A stretch of 64,000 nucleotides of DNA from Streptomyces omiyaensis (GCF_014650895.1 NZ_BMVV01000004.1:248001-312000), one strand, 5' to 3'; positions 44,964 through 54,410 are shown, numbered from the stretch's first letter. Numbers and translations are program-made. The notes: generated by a model not told the origin, from the letters alone.

Positions 44964-45680
44964 ATGACGATGGTCGCGATCCTCAGCGGTGCCGGCATCT
45001 CCACGGACTCGGGCATCCCGGACTACCGGGGGCCGAACGGGCTCTGGCGCAAGGACCCGGAAGCCGAACGGCTGGTCACCTACGGGCCGTACATGGCCGA
45101 CCCCGAGGTCCGCCGCCGCTCCTGGCTGATGCGGCGCGACGCGCCGGTCCTGACCGCCGAGCCGAACGCGGCGCACCGCGCGATCGCGGCGTACGAGCGG
45201 ACCGGCAACGCCCTCCGGGTGATCACCCAGAACGTGGACGGACTGCACCAGGCGGCCGGGGTGCCGGACCGGAAGGTCCTCGAACTCCACGGCACCGCCC
45301 GGTCGGTGGTCTGCACGGCCTGCCACGCCCGCACCCCGATGGCGCGGACGCTGGAGCGCCTGGACGCGGGCGACCCGGATCCGGCCTGCCGGGACTGCGG
45401 CGGGATCCTGAAGCCGGCGACCGTGATGTTCGGGCAGCGGCTGGACCCGGTGGTGCTGGGCAACGCGATGTCCGTCGCCAAGGCCGCCCGGGTCTTCATC
45501 GCGGTCGGTACCAGCCTCCGGGTGCAGCCGGCCGCCTCGCTGGCCGGGATCGCGGCCGAGCACGGGGCCCGGCTGATCGTGGTGAACGCCGAGCCGACCC
45601 CGTACGACCCGCTCGCCGCCGAGGTCCTGCGCGAACCGATCGGCACGGCGCTGCCCGCGCTGCTGGAGCGGCTGGCCTGA
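44964..45680 (+). CDS. cobB: NAD-dependent sirtuin deacylase
   Basis: The protein (238 aa) has the sirtuin fold signatures: GAGISTDSGIPDYRG near residue 9, TQNVDGLHQAAG near 90, the catalytic His in LELHGTA near 112, two Cys pairs for structural zinc (CTACHA and CRDCGG), and VGTSLRVQPAASL. It removes acetyl or acyl groups from lysines using NAD. It stands alone between the VapB-like gene and the convergent alkylation-repair genes. Confidence 0.93.
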   Translation: MTMVAILSGAGISTDSGIPDYRGPNGLWRKDPEAERLVTYGPYMADPEVRRRSWLMRRDAPVLTAEPNAAHRAIAAYERTGNALRVITQNVDGLHQAAGVPDRKVLELHGTARSVVCTACHARTPMARTLERLDAGDPDPACRDCGGILKPATVMFGQRLDPVVLGNAMSVAKAARVFIAVGTSLRVQPAASLAGIAAEHGARLIVVNAEPTPYDPLAAEVLREPIGTALPALLERLA

Positions 45681-45683
45681 CGC

Positions 45684-45722
45684 GCGCCCCGTCGACCGGG
45701 CCGCGCCCCGTCGACGGGGCGC
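45684..45722. terminator. hairpin between cobB and ogt
   Basis: A perfect 13-bp stem (45684-45696 with 45710-45722), including GTCGAC in each arm, lies between the convergent genes. Confidence 0.75.
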
Positions 45723-45725
45723 CCG

Positions 45726-46232
45726 CTAGAACAGCGCCTCGGGCAGCCCGGCGCCGCCCGACTCGAAGGCGAGCAGGCGCTGCTTGCGGTCGAGGCCGCC
45801 GCCGTAGCCGGTGAGGCTGCCGCCGGAGCCGACGACCCGGTGGCAGGGGACGATGACGCTGACCGGGTTCTTGCCGTTGGCCAGGCCGACCGCGCGGGAG
45901 GCGCCGGGGTTGCCGAGGGCCTCGGCCAGCTCGCCGTAGGTGCGGGTCTCCCCGTACGGGATGAGCCTCAGCTGCTCCCAGACGCGCAGCTGGAAGGGGG
46001 TCCCCTCCAGGTGCAGCGGCAGGTCGAACGCGGTGAGCCCGCCCGCGAAGTAGGCGTCCAGCTGGCGGACCGCCTCCCCGAAGGGACGGGGGTCGGGGTC
46101 GCCGAAGCTCTCCTCCGGCGGGCGGTGGCGCTGTCCGGTCATGTGGACCCGGCTGAGGACGCCGTCGACGGCCACCAGGGTCAGCGGCTCGTAGGGGCTG
46201 TCCACGACCGTGTGCACGACGGTGCGGGGCAT
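45726..46232 (-). CDS. ogt: methylated-DNA-protein cysteine methyltransferase
   Basis: The 168-residue suicide repair protein has the active-site segment VIVPCHRVVGSGGSLTGYGG with the methyl-acceptor Cys near residue 130, and the preceding helix-turn-helix AEALGNPGASRAVGLANGKN that inserts into the minor groove. It removes methyl from O6-methylguanine. It begins 12 bases after the Ada-AlkA gene and shares its operon. Confidence 0.93.
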   Translation of the reverse strand: MPRTVVHTVVDSPYEPLTLVAVDGVLSRVHMTGQRHRPPEESFGDPDPRPFGEAVRQLDAYFAGGLTAFDLPLHLEGTPFQLRVWEQLRLIPYGETRTYGELAEALGNPGASRAVGLANGKNPVSVIVPCHRVVGSGGSLTGYGGGLDRKQRLLAFESGGAGLPEALF

Positions 46233-46244
46233 GGCGGAACTTCC

Positions 46245-47714
46245 TTACGCGGGGAGGTGGTTGATCGGGTGGCCGTCGGTCGCCCACAGGTACTGGACAG
46301 CGTAGGCGCGCCAAGGCGCCCAGTGGGCGGAGCGGGCGGTGAGCGCGGCGGGGGTGCCGGGCAGGCCCAGCAGCTCCGCGGCGCGGCGGACGCCGAGGTC
46401 GCCGGGGAGGAAGGCGTCGGGGTCCCCGAGCGCCCGCATGGCGATGAGCTCGGTGGTCCAGGGGCCGAAGCCGGGCAGGGCGAGCAGCCGGGCGCGGGTC
46501 TCGGCGCGGTCGGTGTCGGGGCCGAGGGCGAGGGTGCCGTCGGCGAGGGCCCGGACGAGGGTGAGCAGGGTGGCGCGCCGGCTGCGGGGCAGGGCGAGGG
46601 TCCCGGGGTCGAGCCCGGCGAGCGCCCCGGGGGTCGGGAAGAGGTGGGTGAGGCCGCCCTCGGGGTCCTCGACGGGGACGCCGTGCGCGGTGACGAGACG
46701 GGCCGCGTGGGTGCGGGCGGCGGCGGTCGAGACCTGCTGGCCGAGGACGGCCCGGACGGCGAACTCGGCGGGGTCGACGGTGCCGGGGACGCGCCGCCCG
46801 GGCGCCTTGTCGACGAGCGGCGCGAGCAGCGGGTCGGTGCGGAGCCGGTCGTCGACGGCGACGGGGTCGGCGTCGAGGTCGAGGAGGCGGCGGCAGCGGC
46901 TGATGGCGTGGGTGAGGTCGCGCGGGTCGGTGAGGGAGAGCCGGCAGGCGATGTGGTCGGGGCGCGGGGCGAGGGCGACGATACCGTGCCCGTACGGGAG
47001 GGCGAGGGTGCGCCGGTAGGCGCCGTCCCGCCACTCCTCGACGCCGGGGACGGCGGTGGCGGCGAGGTGGCCGAGGAGGTTGGAGGGTTCGAGGGGGGCG
47101 CGGAAGGGCAGCCGGAGGGCGATCACGCCGGGGGTGTGGGGGGCGGCCGGCCGGGCGGCGCGGGCGCGCAGCTCGCCCGGGGTGAGGGCGAAGACCTGGC
47201 GGACGGTGTCGTTGAAGGAGCGGATCGAGGCGAAGCCGGCCGCGAAGGCGATCTCGCCGAAGGGCAGCGCGGTGGTCTCGACGAGGGTGCGGGCGGTCTG
47301 GGCGCGCTGGGCGCGGGCCAGGGCGAGCGGGCCCGCGCCCAGCTCGGCGAGGAGCTGGCGCTCGATCTGCCGGGTGGACCAGCCGAGCCGGCGGGCGAGC
47401 CCGGGTACGCCCTCCCGGTCGACGACGCCGTCCTGGATGAGCCGGACGGCGCGGGCGACGGCGTCGGCCCGCACGTTCCACTCCGGGGAGCCGGGGCTGG
47501 TGTCGGGGCGGCAGCGCTTGCAGGCCCGGAAGCCGGCCCGCTGACAGGCGGCGGCGCTGGGGTGGAACTCCATGTTCTCGGGCTTGGGCGGGACCGCCGG
47601 GCAGCTGGGACGGCAGTAGATCCGAGTGGTGCGGACGGCGGTGAAGAAGACGCCGTCGAAGCGGGCGTCCTTGGACTGGACGGCCCGCACACAGCGCTCG
47701 GTCTCGGTGTGCAT
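46245..47714 (-). CDS. Ada-AraC-AlkA fusion, adaptive-response regulator/3-methyladenine glycosylase
   Basis: This 489-residue protein joins three modules. The N-terminal Ada zinc domain has four Cys (C34, C38, C65, C68 in IYCRPSC and ACKRC). C34 corresponds to the E. coli Ada Cys that accepts methyl from phosphotriesters. An AraC-type DNA-binding domain (about 90-180) follows. The AlkA N-domain and HhH-GPD glycosylase come last, with LPGFGPWTTELIAMRALGD near residues 425-445. It would sense alkylation, activate its operon and excise 3-methyladenine. Ogt is cotranscribed downstream. Confidence 0.92.
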   Translation of the reverse strand: MHTETERCVRAVQSKDARFDGVFFTAVRTTRIYCRPSCPAVPPKPENMEFHPSAAACQRAGFRACKRCRPDTSPGSPEWNVRADAVARAVRLIQDGVVDREGVPGLARRLGWSTRQIERQLLAELGAGPLALARAQRAQTARTLVETTALPFGEIAFAAGFASIRSFNDTVRQVFALTPGELRARAARPAAPHTPGVIALRLPFRAPLEPSNLLGHLAATAVPGVEEWRDGAYRRTLALPYGHGIVALAPRPDHIACRLSLTDPRDLTHAISRCRRLLDLDADPVAVDDRLRTDPLLAPLVDKAPGRRVPGTVDPAEFAVRAVLGQQVSTAAARTHAARLVTAHGVPVEDPEGGLTHLFPTPGALAGLDPGTLALPRSRRATLLTLVRALADGTLALGPDTDRAETRARLLALPGFGPWTTELIAMRALGDPDAFLPGDLGVRRAAELLGLPGTPAALTARSAHWAPWRAYAVQYLWATDGHPINHLPA

Positions 47715-47814
47715 GGATCCAGGATCGGGGATGCGCGGACACCCGGCTGGCAGGAAAACGACATGGACGTCCGGGCGGGCCGTCCGGGGACCGCCGGCCC
47801 GCTCCCGGCGGGGG

Positions 47815-48435
47815 TCACTCGAAGCGGGTGGGGTCCCCCGCGCCGACGCGGACGATTTCGGGGTCGCCGCTGGAGAAGTCGACGACGGTGGTGGGGACGG
47901 TGCCGCAGTCGCCGGAGTCGAGGACGGCGTCGACCTGGTGGTCGAGCCGCTCCTTGATCTCCCAGCCCTGGGTCAGCGGCTCCGCCTCGTCGGGCAGCAG
48001 GAGGGTGCTGGAGAGCAGGGGTTCGCCGAGGGAGGCGAGCAGCGCCTGGGTGACGACGTGGTCGGGGATGCGGACGCCGACGGTCTTCTTCTTGGGGTGG
48101 AGGAGCTGGCGGGGCACCTCCTTGGTGCCGGGCAGGATGAAGGTGTACGCGCCGGGGACGGCGGCCTTGACGGCGCGGAAGACCCGGTTGTCGATGTGCA
48201 CGAGCTGGCCGAGCTGCGCGAAGTCCGCGCACATCAGGGTGAAGTGGTGCCGGTCGTCGAGGCGGCGGATCTCCCGGATGCGGGTGAGGCCGTCGTGGTT
48301 GCCGATCCGGCTGCCCAGCGCGTAGCAGGAGTCGGTGGGGTAGGCGATCAGCCCGCCCTTGCGGATCGAGTCGGCCACGCCGTCGATGATGCGCGGCTGG
48401 GGGTTCTCGGGGTGCACGTCGATGTACTTCGCCAT
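47815..48435 (-). CDS. YciO-type Sua5/YrdC domain protein
   Basis: The protein (206 aa) is a YrdC-like RNA-binding fold with GLIAYPTDSCYALGSRI near residues 27-43, RHHFTLMCADF near 62-72 and PGAYTFILPGTKEVPR near 93. The HHFTLMC phrase and length point to the YciO branch and not to the essential threonylcarbamoyl-AMP synthase Sua5/TsaC, which carries a KxR motif and is usually longer in actinomycetes. It begins 9 bases after the FAD oxidoreductase stop. Confidence 0.82.
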   Translation of the reverse strand: MAKYIDVHPENPQPRIIDGVADSIRKGGLIAYPTDSCYALGSRIGNHDGLTRIREIRRLDDRHHFTLMCADFAQLGQLVHIDNRVFRAVKAAVPGAYTFILPGTKEVPRQLLHPKKKTVGVRIPDHVVTQALLASLGEPLLSSTLLLPDEAEPLTQGWEIKERLDHQVDAVLDSGDCGTVPTTVVDFSSGDPEIVRVGAGDPTRFE

Positions 48436-48444
48436 GGGCCGAGT

Positions 48445-49878
48445 CTAGGTTCCCCGGCCGTCGGGCTTCCTGAGGTGGCGCCAGACGGCCTTGGCCGCGT
48501 TGTGCCCGGACATGCCGTGGACGCCGGGACCGGGCGGGGTGGCGGCGGAACAGAGGAAGACCGCCGGGTGGGGGGTGCGGTAGGGCCACGGGGAGAGGGT
48601 GGGGCGGAGCACGAGCTGGAGGCCCCGGGCGGCGCCGCAGGCGATGTCGCCGCCGACGTAGTTGGCGTTGCGGGCGGCGAGTTCGGGCGGGCCCGCGGTG
48701 GCGCGGGCCAGGATCCGGTCGCGGAAGCCGGGGGCGAAGCGCTCGATCTGCCGCTCGACGGCGTCGGTGAGGTCGCCGCGCCAGCCGTTGGGCACGTGTC
48801 CGTACGCCCAGAAGACGTGCCGGCCCCCGGGGGCGCGGCTCGGGTCGACGAGGCTGGGCTGGGCGGTGATGAGGAACGGCGTGTCGGGGGCGGTGCCGGA
48901 GGAGGCCTGGCGCAGGGCCGTGTCGATCTCCCGGGCGGTGGGCCCGATCTGGACGGTGCCGGCCCGGCGGGCGGCCTCGGCGGTCCAGGGCACGGGGCCG
49001 TCGAGCGCGTAGTCGAGCTTGAAGGCGGAGGCGCCGTAGCGGTAGCCGGCGTAGCGGTGGGCGCCGAAGCCGGCGATGCGGGCGAGCGCGGTGGGCGAGG
49101 TGTCGAAGAGGTAGGCGCGGGCGGGCGGCAGGTCGTCGAGCCGCTTGACCTCGAAGCCGGTGTGGACGGTGCCGCCGAGCTCGGTGAGGTACGAGACGAG
49201 GGCGTCCGGGATCGCCTGGGAGCCGCCCCGGGGCACCGGCCAGCCGACGGCGTGCGCGGCGAGCGCGAAGACGAGGCCGACGGCGGAGGTGGCGAAGCCG
49301 TCGAGGGGCGCCATGACGTGCCCGACCAGGCCGGCGAGGAGGGCACGGGCCTTCTCGTCGCGGAAGCGGCGCAGCAGCCAGGTGGAGGGCGGCAGTCCGG
49401 CGGTCCCGAAGCGGGCGAGGGTGACCGGGTCGCGGGGCAGCGCGGTCAGCGGCAGCTGCATGAAGTCCCGGGCGAGCGTGTCCCACCGGCCGAGGTACGG
49501 GGTGACGAGCCGGCGGTAGGTGCCGGCGTCGCGCGGGCCGAGGGAGGCGGCGGTCTCGGCGACGGAGCGGGAGAGGACGGCGGCGGTGCCGTCGTCCCAG
49601 GGGTGGGCCATGGGCAGTTCGGGGTGGAGCCACTCCAGGCCGTGGCGGGCGAGCGGCATGGTCCGCAGGACGGGGGAGCCGGCGCCGAGCGGGTGGACGG
49701 CGGAGCAGGGGTCGTGGCGGAAGCCGGGGAGGGTCAGCTCCTCGGTGCGGGCTCCGCCGCCGACGGTCTCCTTCGCCTCGAAGACGGCCGTGGAGAGGCC
49801 CCGGCGGGCCAGTTCCACGGCGGCGGTCAGTCCGTTGGGGCCCGCCCCCACGACGACGGCGTCGAGCAGCGACGTCAC
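48445..49878 (-). CDS. FAD/NAD(P)-dependent oxidoreductase, phytoene-desaturase-like
   Basis: The 477-residue protein has an N-terminal FAD-binding motif ([20 protein letters not shown]) with a distal Glu/Ala segment. The [14 protein letters not shown] element and the C-terminal [23 protein letters not shown]-contact motif are typical of the COG1233 phytoene dehydrogenase-related group. The substrate is unknown, and no carotenoid genes lie nearby. The GTG at 49878 is the start. Confidence 0.85.
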   Translation of the reverse strand: MTSLLDAVVVGAGPNGLTAAVELARRGLSTAVFEAKETVGGGARTEELTLPGFRHDPCSAVHPLGAGSPVLRTMPLARHGLEWLHPELPMAHPWDDGTAAVLSRSVAETAASLGPRDAGTYRRLVTPYLGRWDTLARDFMQLPLTALPRDPVTLARFGTAGLPPSTWLLRRFRDEKARALLAGLVGHVMAPLDGFATSAVGLVFALAAHAVGWPVPRGGSQAIPDALVSYLTELGGTVHTGFEVKRLDDLPPARAYLFDTSPTALARIAGFGAHRYAGYRYGASAFKLDYALDGPVPWTAEAARRAGTVQIGPTAREIDTALRQASSGTAPDTPFLITAQPSLVDPSRAPGGRHVFWAYGHVPNGWRGDLTDAVERQIERFAPGFRDRILARATAGPPELAARNANYVGGDIACGAARGLQLVLRPTLSPWPYRTPHPAVFLCSAATPPGPGVHGMSGHNAAKAVWRHLRKPDGRGT

Positions 49879-49999
49879 CTCGGACTCCTCACGTCGGCCG
49901 GCGGTTCGGCAGGGCCAGGATAGGCCCGGGCCGCGCGGGGGCGGAGCGGGCCCCCGGGGGCGGTCCGCTCGCCCACGGGGCCGCGCGGGCGGGCACGGT

Positions 50000-50848
50000 T
50001 CACGCCCCGGCCGCGCCGCCGGCGAGGAGGGCGCGGATCCGCTCGGCGGTGGCCGCGTCCCTGGCCGCCGTGAACGGCAGGGCGTTGTCCCCGGTGATCC
50101 TGAACGGCTCGCCGGTGACGGTGGTCTGGGCGCCGCCCGCCTCCGCGACCAGCAGCAGTCCGGCCGCGTGGTCCCAGGCGAGCTCCCAGCTGAAGGCGGT
50201 GGCGTCGAGCTCGCCCCGGGCGACGGCCAGGTACTCCAGGCCGGCCGAGCCGCACGGGCGGGGCCGGACGCCCTCGGTCACCAGGCCCAGCAGGGCCCGC
50301 TTCTGATCGGGCGTCGTGTAGTCGGGGTGCGAGGTGGCGACCTCCAGGACCGCGCCCGGGGCGGGGGATCCCGAGCGGAGCGGCCGTCCGTCGAGGAAGG
50401 CGCCGCGGCCCCTCACCGCGACGGCGAACTCGCCCAGCGCGGGCGCGTGGGTCCAGGAGGCGAGGAGCTCGCCGTGCCGGGCGAGGGCGACCAGGGTGCA
50501 GAAACCGGGGTCGCCGTGGACGAACTGGCGGGTGCCGTCCACCGGGTCGACGATCCAGACGGGCGCGTCGCCGCGCAGCGCGTCGTACAGCCCCGGGTCG
50601 GCGTGGACGGCCTCCTCGCCGACCACCACGGAGCCCGGCAGCAGGGCGGTGAGCGCCTCGGTGAGGTGCTCCTCGGCGGCCCGGTCGGCGACCGTCACCA
50701 GGTCGTACGGCCCCTTCTTCTCGACGATCTCGTGGTCGGCGAGCTGCCGGAAGCGCGGCATGATCTCCGCCGCGGCCGCCTTGCGGACGGCCGCCTCCAC
50801 CTCGGTCGTGCCGCCGTCGAGGACGTGCTCAAGGAAGGACTCGATCAT
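50000..50848 (-). CDS. inositol monophosphatase family protein
   Basis: The protein (282 aa) shows the lithium-sensitive phosphatase metal motifs: VVGEEAV near residue 76, [16 protein letters not shown] near 101 and [15 protein letters not shown] near 222. It dephosphorylates inositol phosphates, histidinol phosphate or a related sugar phosphate, and the actual substrate cannot be read here. I chose the ATG at 50848, since the longer in-frame reading runs through a repeat tract. Confidence 0.88.
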   Translation of the reverse strand: MIESFLEHVLDGGTTEVEAAVRKAAAAEIMPRFRQLADHEIVEKKGPYDLVTVADRAAEEHLTEALTALLPGSVVVGEEAVHADPGLYDALRGDAPVWIVDPVDGTRQFVHGDPGFCTLVALARHGELLASWTHAPALGEFAVAVRGRGAFLDGRPLRSGSPAPGAVLEVATSHPDYTTPDQKRALLGLVTEGVRPRPCGSAGLEYLAVARGELDATAFSWELAWDHAAGLLLVAEAGGAQTTVTGEPFRITGDNALPFTAARDAATAERIRALLAGGAAGA

Positions 50849-50946
50849 GGCTCCAGCTAAGCACGCGGCTCCGACAACCGGTACAGGGCCTCGGTCCGGC
50901 CCGGAAGGACGGCGCCAGGAGTACGCTTTGGACGGTTTGACCCCGA

Positions 50947-51015
50947 GTTCCGCAGGTTCCCCGGGTTCCGAGAGCTCCACGGGTTCCGCAGGTTCCCAGA
51001 GCTCCACGGGTTCCG
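50947..51015. repeat. imperfect repeat tract upstream of lipoate-ligase-like gene
   Basis: GTTCCGCAGGTTCC occurs at 50947-50960 and 50983-50996 (period 36). AGAGCTCCACGGGTTCCG occurs at 50971-50988 and 50998-51015. In the frame of the downstream gene the tract would encode Ser/Gly-rich sequence. Confidence 0.75.
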
Positions 51016-51068
51016 AGAGTCACGCGAGTCCAGAGGGGCGCGCGAGTCCCGAGAGGCAGGTCGGTCCG

Positions 51069-52124
51069 GTGCACGGCGAGTACAAGGTCCCCGGCGGGAA
51101 GCTGGTCGTCGTCGATCTCGACGTGGTGGACGGGGCGCTGGCCCGGGTGCGGGTGGCCGGCGACTTCTTCCTCGAACCCGACGAGGCGATCCTCGCCATC
51201 GACCGGGCGCTGGAGGGAGCCCCCGCGGACACCGAGGCCTCCGGGCTCGCGGCCCGGATCGACGCGGCGCTGCCGCCGGGCACCCGGATGTACGGCCTCA
51301 CCAGCGAGGGCGTCGGGGTGGCGGTCCGCCGCGCGCTCGCGCACGCCACCGACTGGACCGACTACGACTGGCAGCTGATCCACGAGCCGCCGCAGTCCCC
51401 CGCCCTGCACATGGCGCTCGACGAGGTGATCACCGCGGAGGTGGCGGCCGGCCGGCGGCCGCCGACCCTGCGGGTCTGGGAGTGGGGCGCGCCCGCCGTC
51501 GTCATCGGCAGCTTCCAGTCGCTGCGCAACGAGGTGGACCCGGAGGCCGCCGAGCGGCACGGCATCCGCGTGGTGCGCCGGATCAGCGGCGGCGGCGCCA
51601 TGTTCATCGAGCCCGGCAACACCATCACGTACTCCCTGTCGGTCCCCGACGCGCTGGTGCAGGGCCTGTCCTTCGCCGACAGCTACGCCTACCTCGACGA
51701 CTGGGTGCTCGACGCCCTCGGCGACATGGGCGTCAAGGCCTGGTACCAGCCGCTCAACGACATCGCGACCGAGGCCGGGAAGATCGCGGGTGCGGCGCAG
51801 AAGCGGGTGGTGACCGGCGACGGCGCGGTCCTGCACCACGTGACGATGGCGTACGACATCGACGCCGACAAGATGACCGAGGTGCTGCGGATCGGCCGGG
51901 AGAAGCTCTCCGACAAGGGCACGAAGAGCGCCGGGAAGCGCGTCGACCCGCTGCGCCGGCAGACCGGCCTGCCGCGCGGGGCGGTGATCGAGCGGATGGT
52001 CGCCTCCTTCCGGCAGCGGTACGGCCTGGCGGAGGGCCGGGTCACCGGAGAGGAGCTGGCCCTCGCCGAGGAGCTGGCGGAGACGAAGTTCTCGTCGCCG
52101 GAGTGGACCGCGCGGGTGCCCTGA
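51069..52124 (+). CDS. lipoate-protein ligase A family protein with N-terminal accessory domain
   Basis: The 351-residue protein has at its N-terminus GEYKVPGGKLVVVDLDVVDG and FFLEPDEAILAIDRALEG (residues 2-60), which resemble the C-terminal accessory domain of LplA. The catalytic ligase domain follows, with WEWGAPAVVIGSFQSLRNEV near residue 138, RRISGGGAMFIEPGNTITYS near 171 and NDIATEAGKIAGAAQKRV near 230. It should attach lipoate or a related acid to a protein lysine. The GTG at 51069 has GAGAGGCAGG upstream. A start further up, through the Ser/Gly repeats, cannot be ruled out. Confidence 0.82.
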   Translation: MHGEYKVPGGKLVVVDLDVVDGALARVRVAGDFFLEPDEAILAIDRALEGAPADTEASGLAARIDAALPPGTRMYGLTSEGVGVAVRRALAHATDWTDYDWQLIHEPPQSPALHMALDEVITAEVAAGRRPPTLRVWEWGAPAVVIGSFQSLRNEVDPEAAERHGIRVVRRISGGGAMFIEPGNTITYSLSVPDALVQGLSFADSYAYLDDWVLDALGDMGVKAWYQPLNDIATEAGKIAGAAQKRVVTGDGAVLHHVTMAYDIDADKMTEVLRIGREKLSDKGTKSAGKRVDPLRRQTGLPRGAVIERMVASFRQRYGLAEGRVTGEELALAEELAETKFSSPEWTARVP

Positions 52125-52195
52125 CGGGGCCCGGCCCGTCCGGCGGCACTCCGGGAGCCCGGCCCGGCCGGCGGGACGCCCCCTAGGGTTCCCCC

Positions 52196-53098
52196 ATGCG
52201 TGTGGACTTCCCGGTGCGGCCCGGGCTGCGGATGGAATGCGCCGACGGGCGGCGGCTGGTGCTGGTCCAGGAGGCGGCCGGCGGGGGTCCGGTGCCGGTG
52301 CTCTTCGCCCGGCAGCGGGCGACCCGCCGGGGCGTGCACTACGCCCGCACCGGCCGGTACGCGTCCCCGCTGGCACCGCTGCGGGCGGAACGGGCCCGGG
52401 CGTACGCGGCGTACGCGCCGCCCGGCGGCGGGGCGTGGACCGAGCGGTGGGCGGCGCACGCGGAGGCGGAGCTGCGCGCGGCGGAGGCGGGACCGCTCCA
52501 CGCGGGCGCGTGGCGGCTGGGCCCGGACGCCGGCGGCTGGTTCGTCGAGCGCCACTGGGAGCACCTGCTGCCGCACGACCGGGACCGGGGACACCTGACC
52601 TGGTTCGGGTACGGCGACCCGGCCGGCGACGCCCGCGACCTGCTGCCGCTGCGGGCCCCGTCCGCCCCGGACGCACCCCGGGTGAAGGCCTACCGCCGCC
52701 AGTACCGGGAGGGCGTGCTGCCGCCGGTGTTCGCCTGGTGGATCAGCGGTCTGAACGTCCCCGTCGTCCTGGACGGCCACGACCGGCTCACGGCGGCGCT
52801 CGCGGAGGGCGGCCGGCCTCCGGTGCTCGTCCTGTCCCGGTCGGTCGACGCGGAGTGGGTGGCGCTGTGCGCGGAGCGTCCGGTGCGGGCGTACGAGGAG
52901 CGGATGGCGGCGCTGGAGGACGGTCCGCCGCACCGCACGCGGGCGGCGAACGCGGCCCGCCGCCTCGCCGCCGAGCTGGAGGCGGTCACCGCCTCCGCCG
53001 ACCCGACCCGCGCCTGGCCCTTCCCCGGCGGCCCGGCCGCCTGGGACGCGGCGGCCGCCTCGGCCGTCCCCGGCTGGCTCCCCGACGCGGACGGGTGA
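52196..53098 (+). CDS. conserved hypothetical protein
   Basis: I do not recognise a named family. The 300-residue protein is soluble, Arg- and Ala-rich. It contains WWISGLNVPVVLDGHDRLTA near residues 182-201, which resembles the DGHHR motif of ParB/sulfiredoxin-like domains, and an earlier FVERHWEHLLPHDRD. No catalytic assignment is possible. It starts with ATG shortly after the ligase gene and ends about 60 bases before the protease gene. Confidence 0.7.
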   Translation: MRVDFPVRPGLRMECADGRRLVLVQEAAGGGPVPVLFARQRATRRGVHYARTGRYASPLAPLRAERARAYAAYAPPGGGAWTERWAAHAEAELRAAEAGPLHAGAWRLGPDAGGWFVERHWEHLLPHDRDRGHLTWFGYGDPAGDARDLLPLRAPSAPDAPRVKAYRRQYREGVLPPVFAWWISGLNVPVVLDGHDRLTAALAEGGRPPVLVLSRSVDAEWVALCAERPVRAYEERMAALEDGPPHRTRAANAARRLAAELEAVTASADPTRAWPFPGGPAAWDAAAASAVPGWLPDADG

Positions 53099-53159
53099 CC
53101 TGCCCCGCGGCGGCTCGTTGACGCCAGGGACACGCCGCGTCGAGGGCACGGAGGGCACA

Positions 53160-53966
53160 TTGGGACGGGCGAGGGCGGTGACGGCGGCGCTCCTGGGGAT
53201 CCTCCTGGCGACGGCGCCGGTCGCACCGCGTGAGGCGACGGCGATCGTCGGCGGCAGGGAGGCGGCCCCGGGGGCGCACCCGTACGCGGCGGCGCTGGTC
53301 GACACCGGGCGGGACCGGCAGTTCTGCGGCGGCGTGCTGGTCGGTCCCCGGCACGTCCTGACCGCCGCCCACTGCCTGACCGGCTCGTACGCCGACACCG
53401 GACGGGTCGCGGTGCTCCTGGGCGGGCACGACCTGCGGACGGCGGCGGAGTCCCGCCACGCGCGCGTGGTCCGCCCCGCCCGCTTCACCACCCACCCCGG
53501 CTACGACCGCCGCACCCAGCACGACGACCTCGCGGTGATCACCCTGGCGGCCCCGGTCCGGCCCGGCGACGGGGTGCGCCCGGTCGCCCTGCCCTCCCCG
53601 GGCGAAACGTTCGCCCACACCCGGCTGGAGGCCGCCGGCTGGGGCGCGACCGCCTTCGGCGCGGAGCCCTCGCCCGTGCTGCGCACGGTCACCCTGGACA
53701 CCCTCTCCAACGGCGCCTGCGCGCTCCGCGGCGTCGACGGCCTCACCCCGGCCCAGCTCTGCACCTGGTCCCCCGGCCGCGACACCTGCGTCTACGACTC
53801 CGGCGGCCCCCTCGTCCACCGCTCCCCCGCCGGCCGTCCCGTCCTGGCCGCCCTGGTCTCCTACGGCCGCGGCTGCGCGACGGACACCCCGGCGGTCAAC
53901 ACCCGGATCACGTCCCACCTGGCCTGGATCACCCGCACGACGGGCATCCGCCCACCGGCCGCCTGA
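53160..53966 (+). CDS. secreted trypsin-like serine protease (S1)
   Basis: The protein (268 aa from TTG 53160) has a signal peptide (hydrophobic core about 6-20), then IVGGREAAPGAHPYA, the mature trypsin N-terminus. The triad is His in LTAAHC, Asp in HDDLAV and Ser in DTCVYDSGGPL. The residue at chymotrypsin position 193 is Tyr instead of the usual Gly (YDSGGP for GDSGGP), which could alter the oxyanion hole, while the Asp at 189 fits Lys/Arg specificity. GGAGGG lies about 5 bases before the TTG, which favours it over 53118. Confidence 0.87.
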   Translation: MGRARAVTAALLGILLATAPVAPREATAIVGGREAAPGAHPYAAALVDTGRDRQFCGGVLVGPRHVLTAAHCLTGSYADTGRVAVLLGGHDLRTAAESRHARVVRPARFTTHPGYDRRTQHDDLAVITLAAPVRPGDGVRPVALPSPGETFAHTRLEAAGWGATAFGAEPSPVLRTVTLDTLSNGACALRGVDGLTPAQLCTWSPGRDTCVYDSGGPLVHRSPAGRPVLAALVSYGRGCATDTPAVNTRITSHLAWITRTTGIRPPAA

Positions 53967-54025
53967 GCGGCCCGGGCGACACGCGCACGGGCAGGGGCGG
54001 AGGCAGGGGCAGGGGCACACGAGAA

Positions 54026-54065
54026 CGAGCCGTGTGCTCCGGTTTCCACCGGAGCACACGGCTCG
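54026..54065. terminator. hairpin serving protease gene and tRNA
   Basis: A perfect 18-bp stem (54026-54043 with 54048-54065) and loop TTCC lie between the protease gene and the leftward tRNA 3' end, suited to act in both directions. Confidence 0.85.
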
Positions 54066-54075
54066 TCGTCGATCG

Positions 54076-54160
54076 TGTCCGAGGGGGGACTTGAACCCCC
54101 ACGCCCGATAAAGGGCACTAGCACCTCAAGCTAGCGCGTCTGCCATTCCGCCACCCGGAC
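54076..54160 (-). tRNA. tRNA-Leu (anticodon GAG)
   Basis: The minus strand from 54160 folds as a class II tRNA: acceptor GTCCGGG pairing with CTCGGAC, D arm GGCGGAATGGCAG, anticodon stem CTAGC/GCTAG with loop TTGAGGT (anticodon GAG), a long variable arm (TGCCC...GGGCG), and a T arm with GGTTCAAGTCC. CCA is not encoded. The long variable arm and anticodon agree on leucine, reading CUC and CUU. Confidence 0.93.
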
Positions 54161-54410
54161 AAGGTGTTGGCCGCCTGTTCGTTTCCTCGCGGCGACGAAC
54201 ATCAATCTATCAGGTGTTCGGGGTGGTTCTCACCCGCGTTTGCGGTGGTCAGGGGCGGGAGCGGGGGCAGGCCGGGAGACCGCGGGGCGCGCGATGCGTC
54301 ACGGGGAGCTCAGCGGGTAGAAGCCGCGGCAGGAACGGACCGCGCGACGGAATGAACCCGGGCGGGAGCCGGCACGGCCCCGCCCCCACGAGTCTCGGAG
54401 GCGATCCACC

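Noticed and set aside
47123..49633. Long minus-strand frame spanning the Ada-AlkA, YciO and oxidoreductase genes
   Set aside because: It is out of phase with all three real genes on the same strand and has no motif.
50849..51068. Upstream start for the lipoate-ligase-like gene giving a Ser/Gly-rich extension of about 74 residues
   Set aside because: It would start on top of the divergent phosphatase start codon and read through a repeat tract, leaving no room for promoters; the GTG at 51069 is more likely.
54076..54160. tRNA-Leu as an attachment site for an integrated element
   Set aside because: No integrase, no second copy of the tRNA 3' end and no mobile-element genes are seen on either side.
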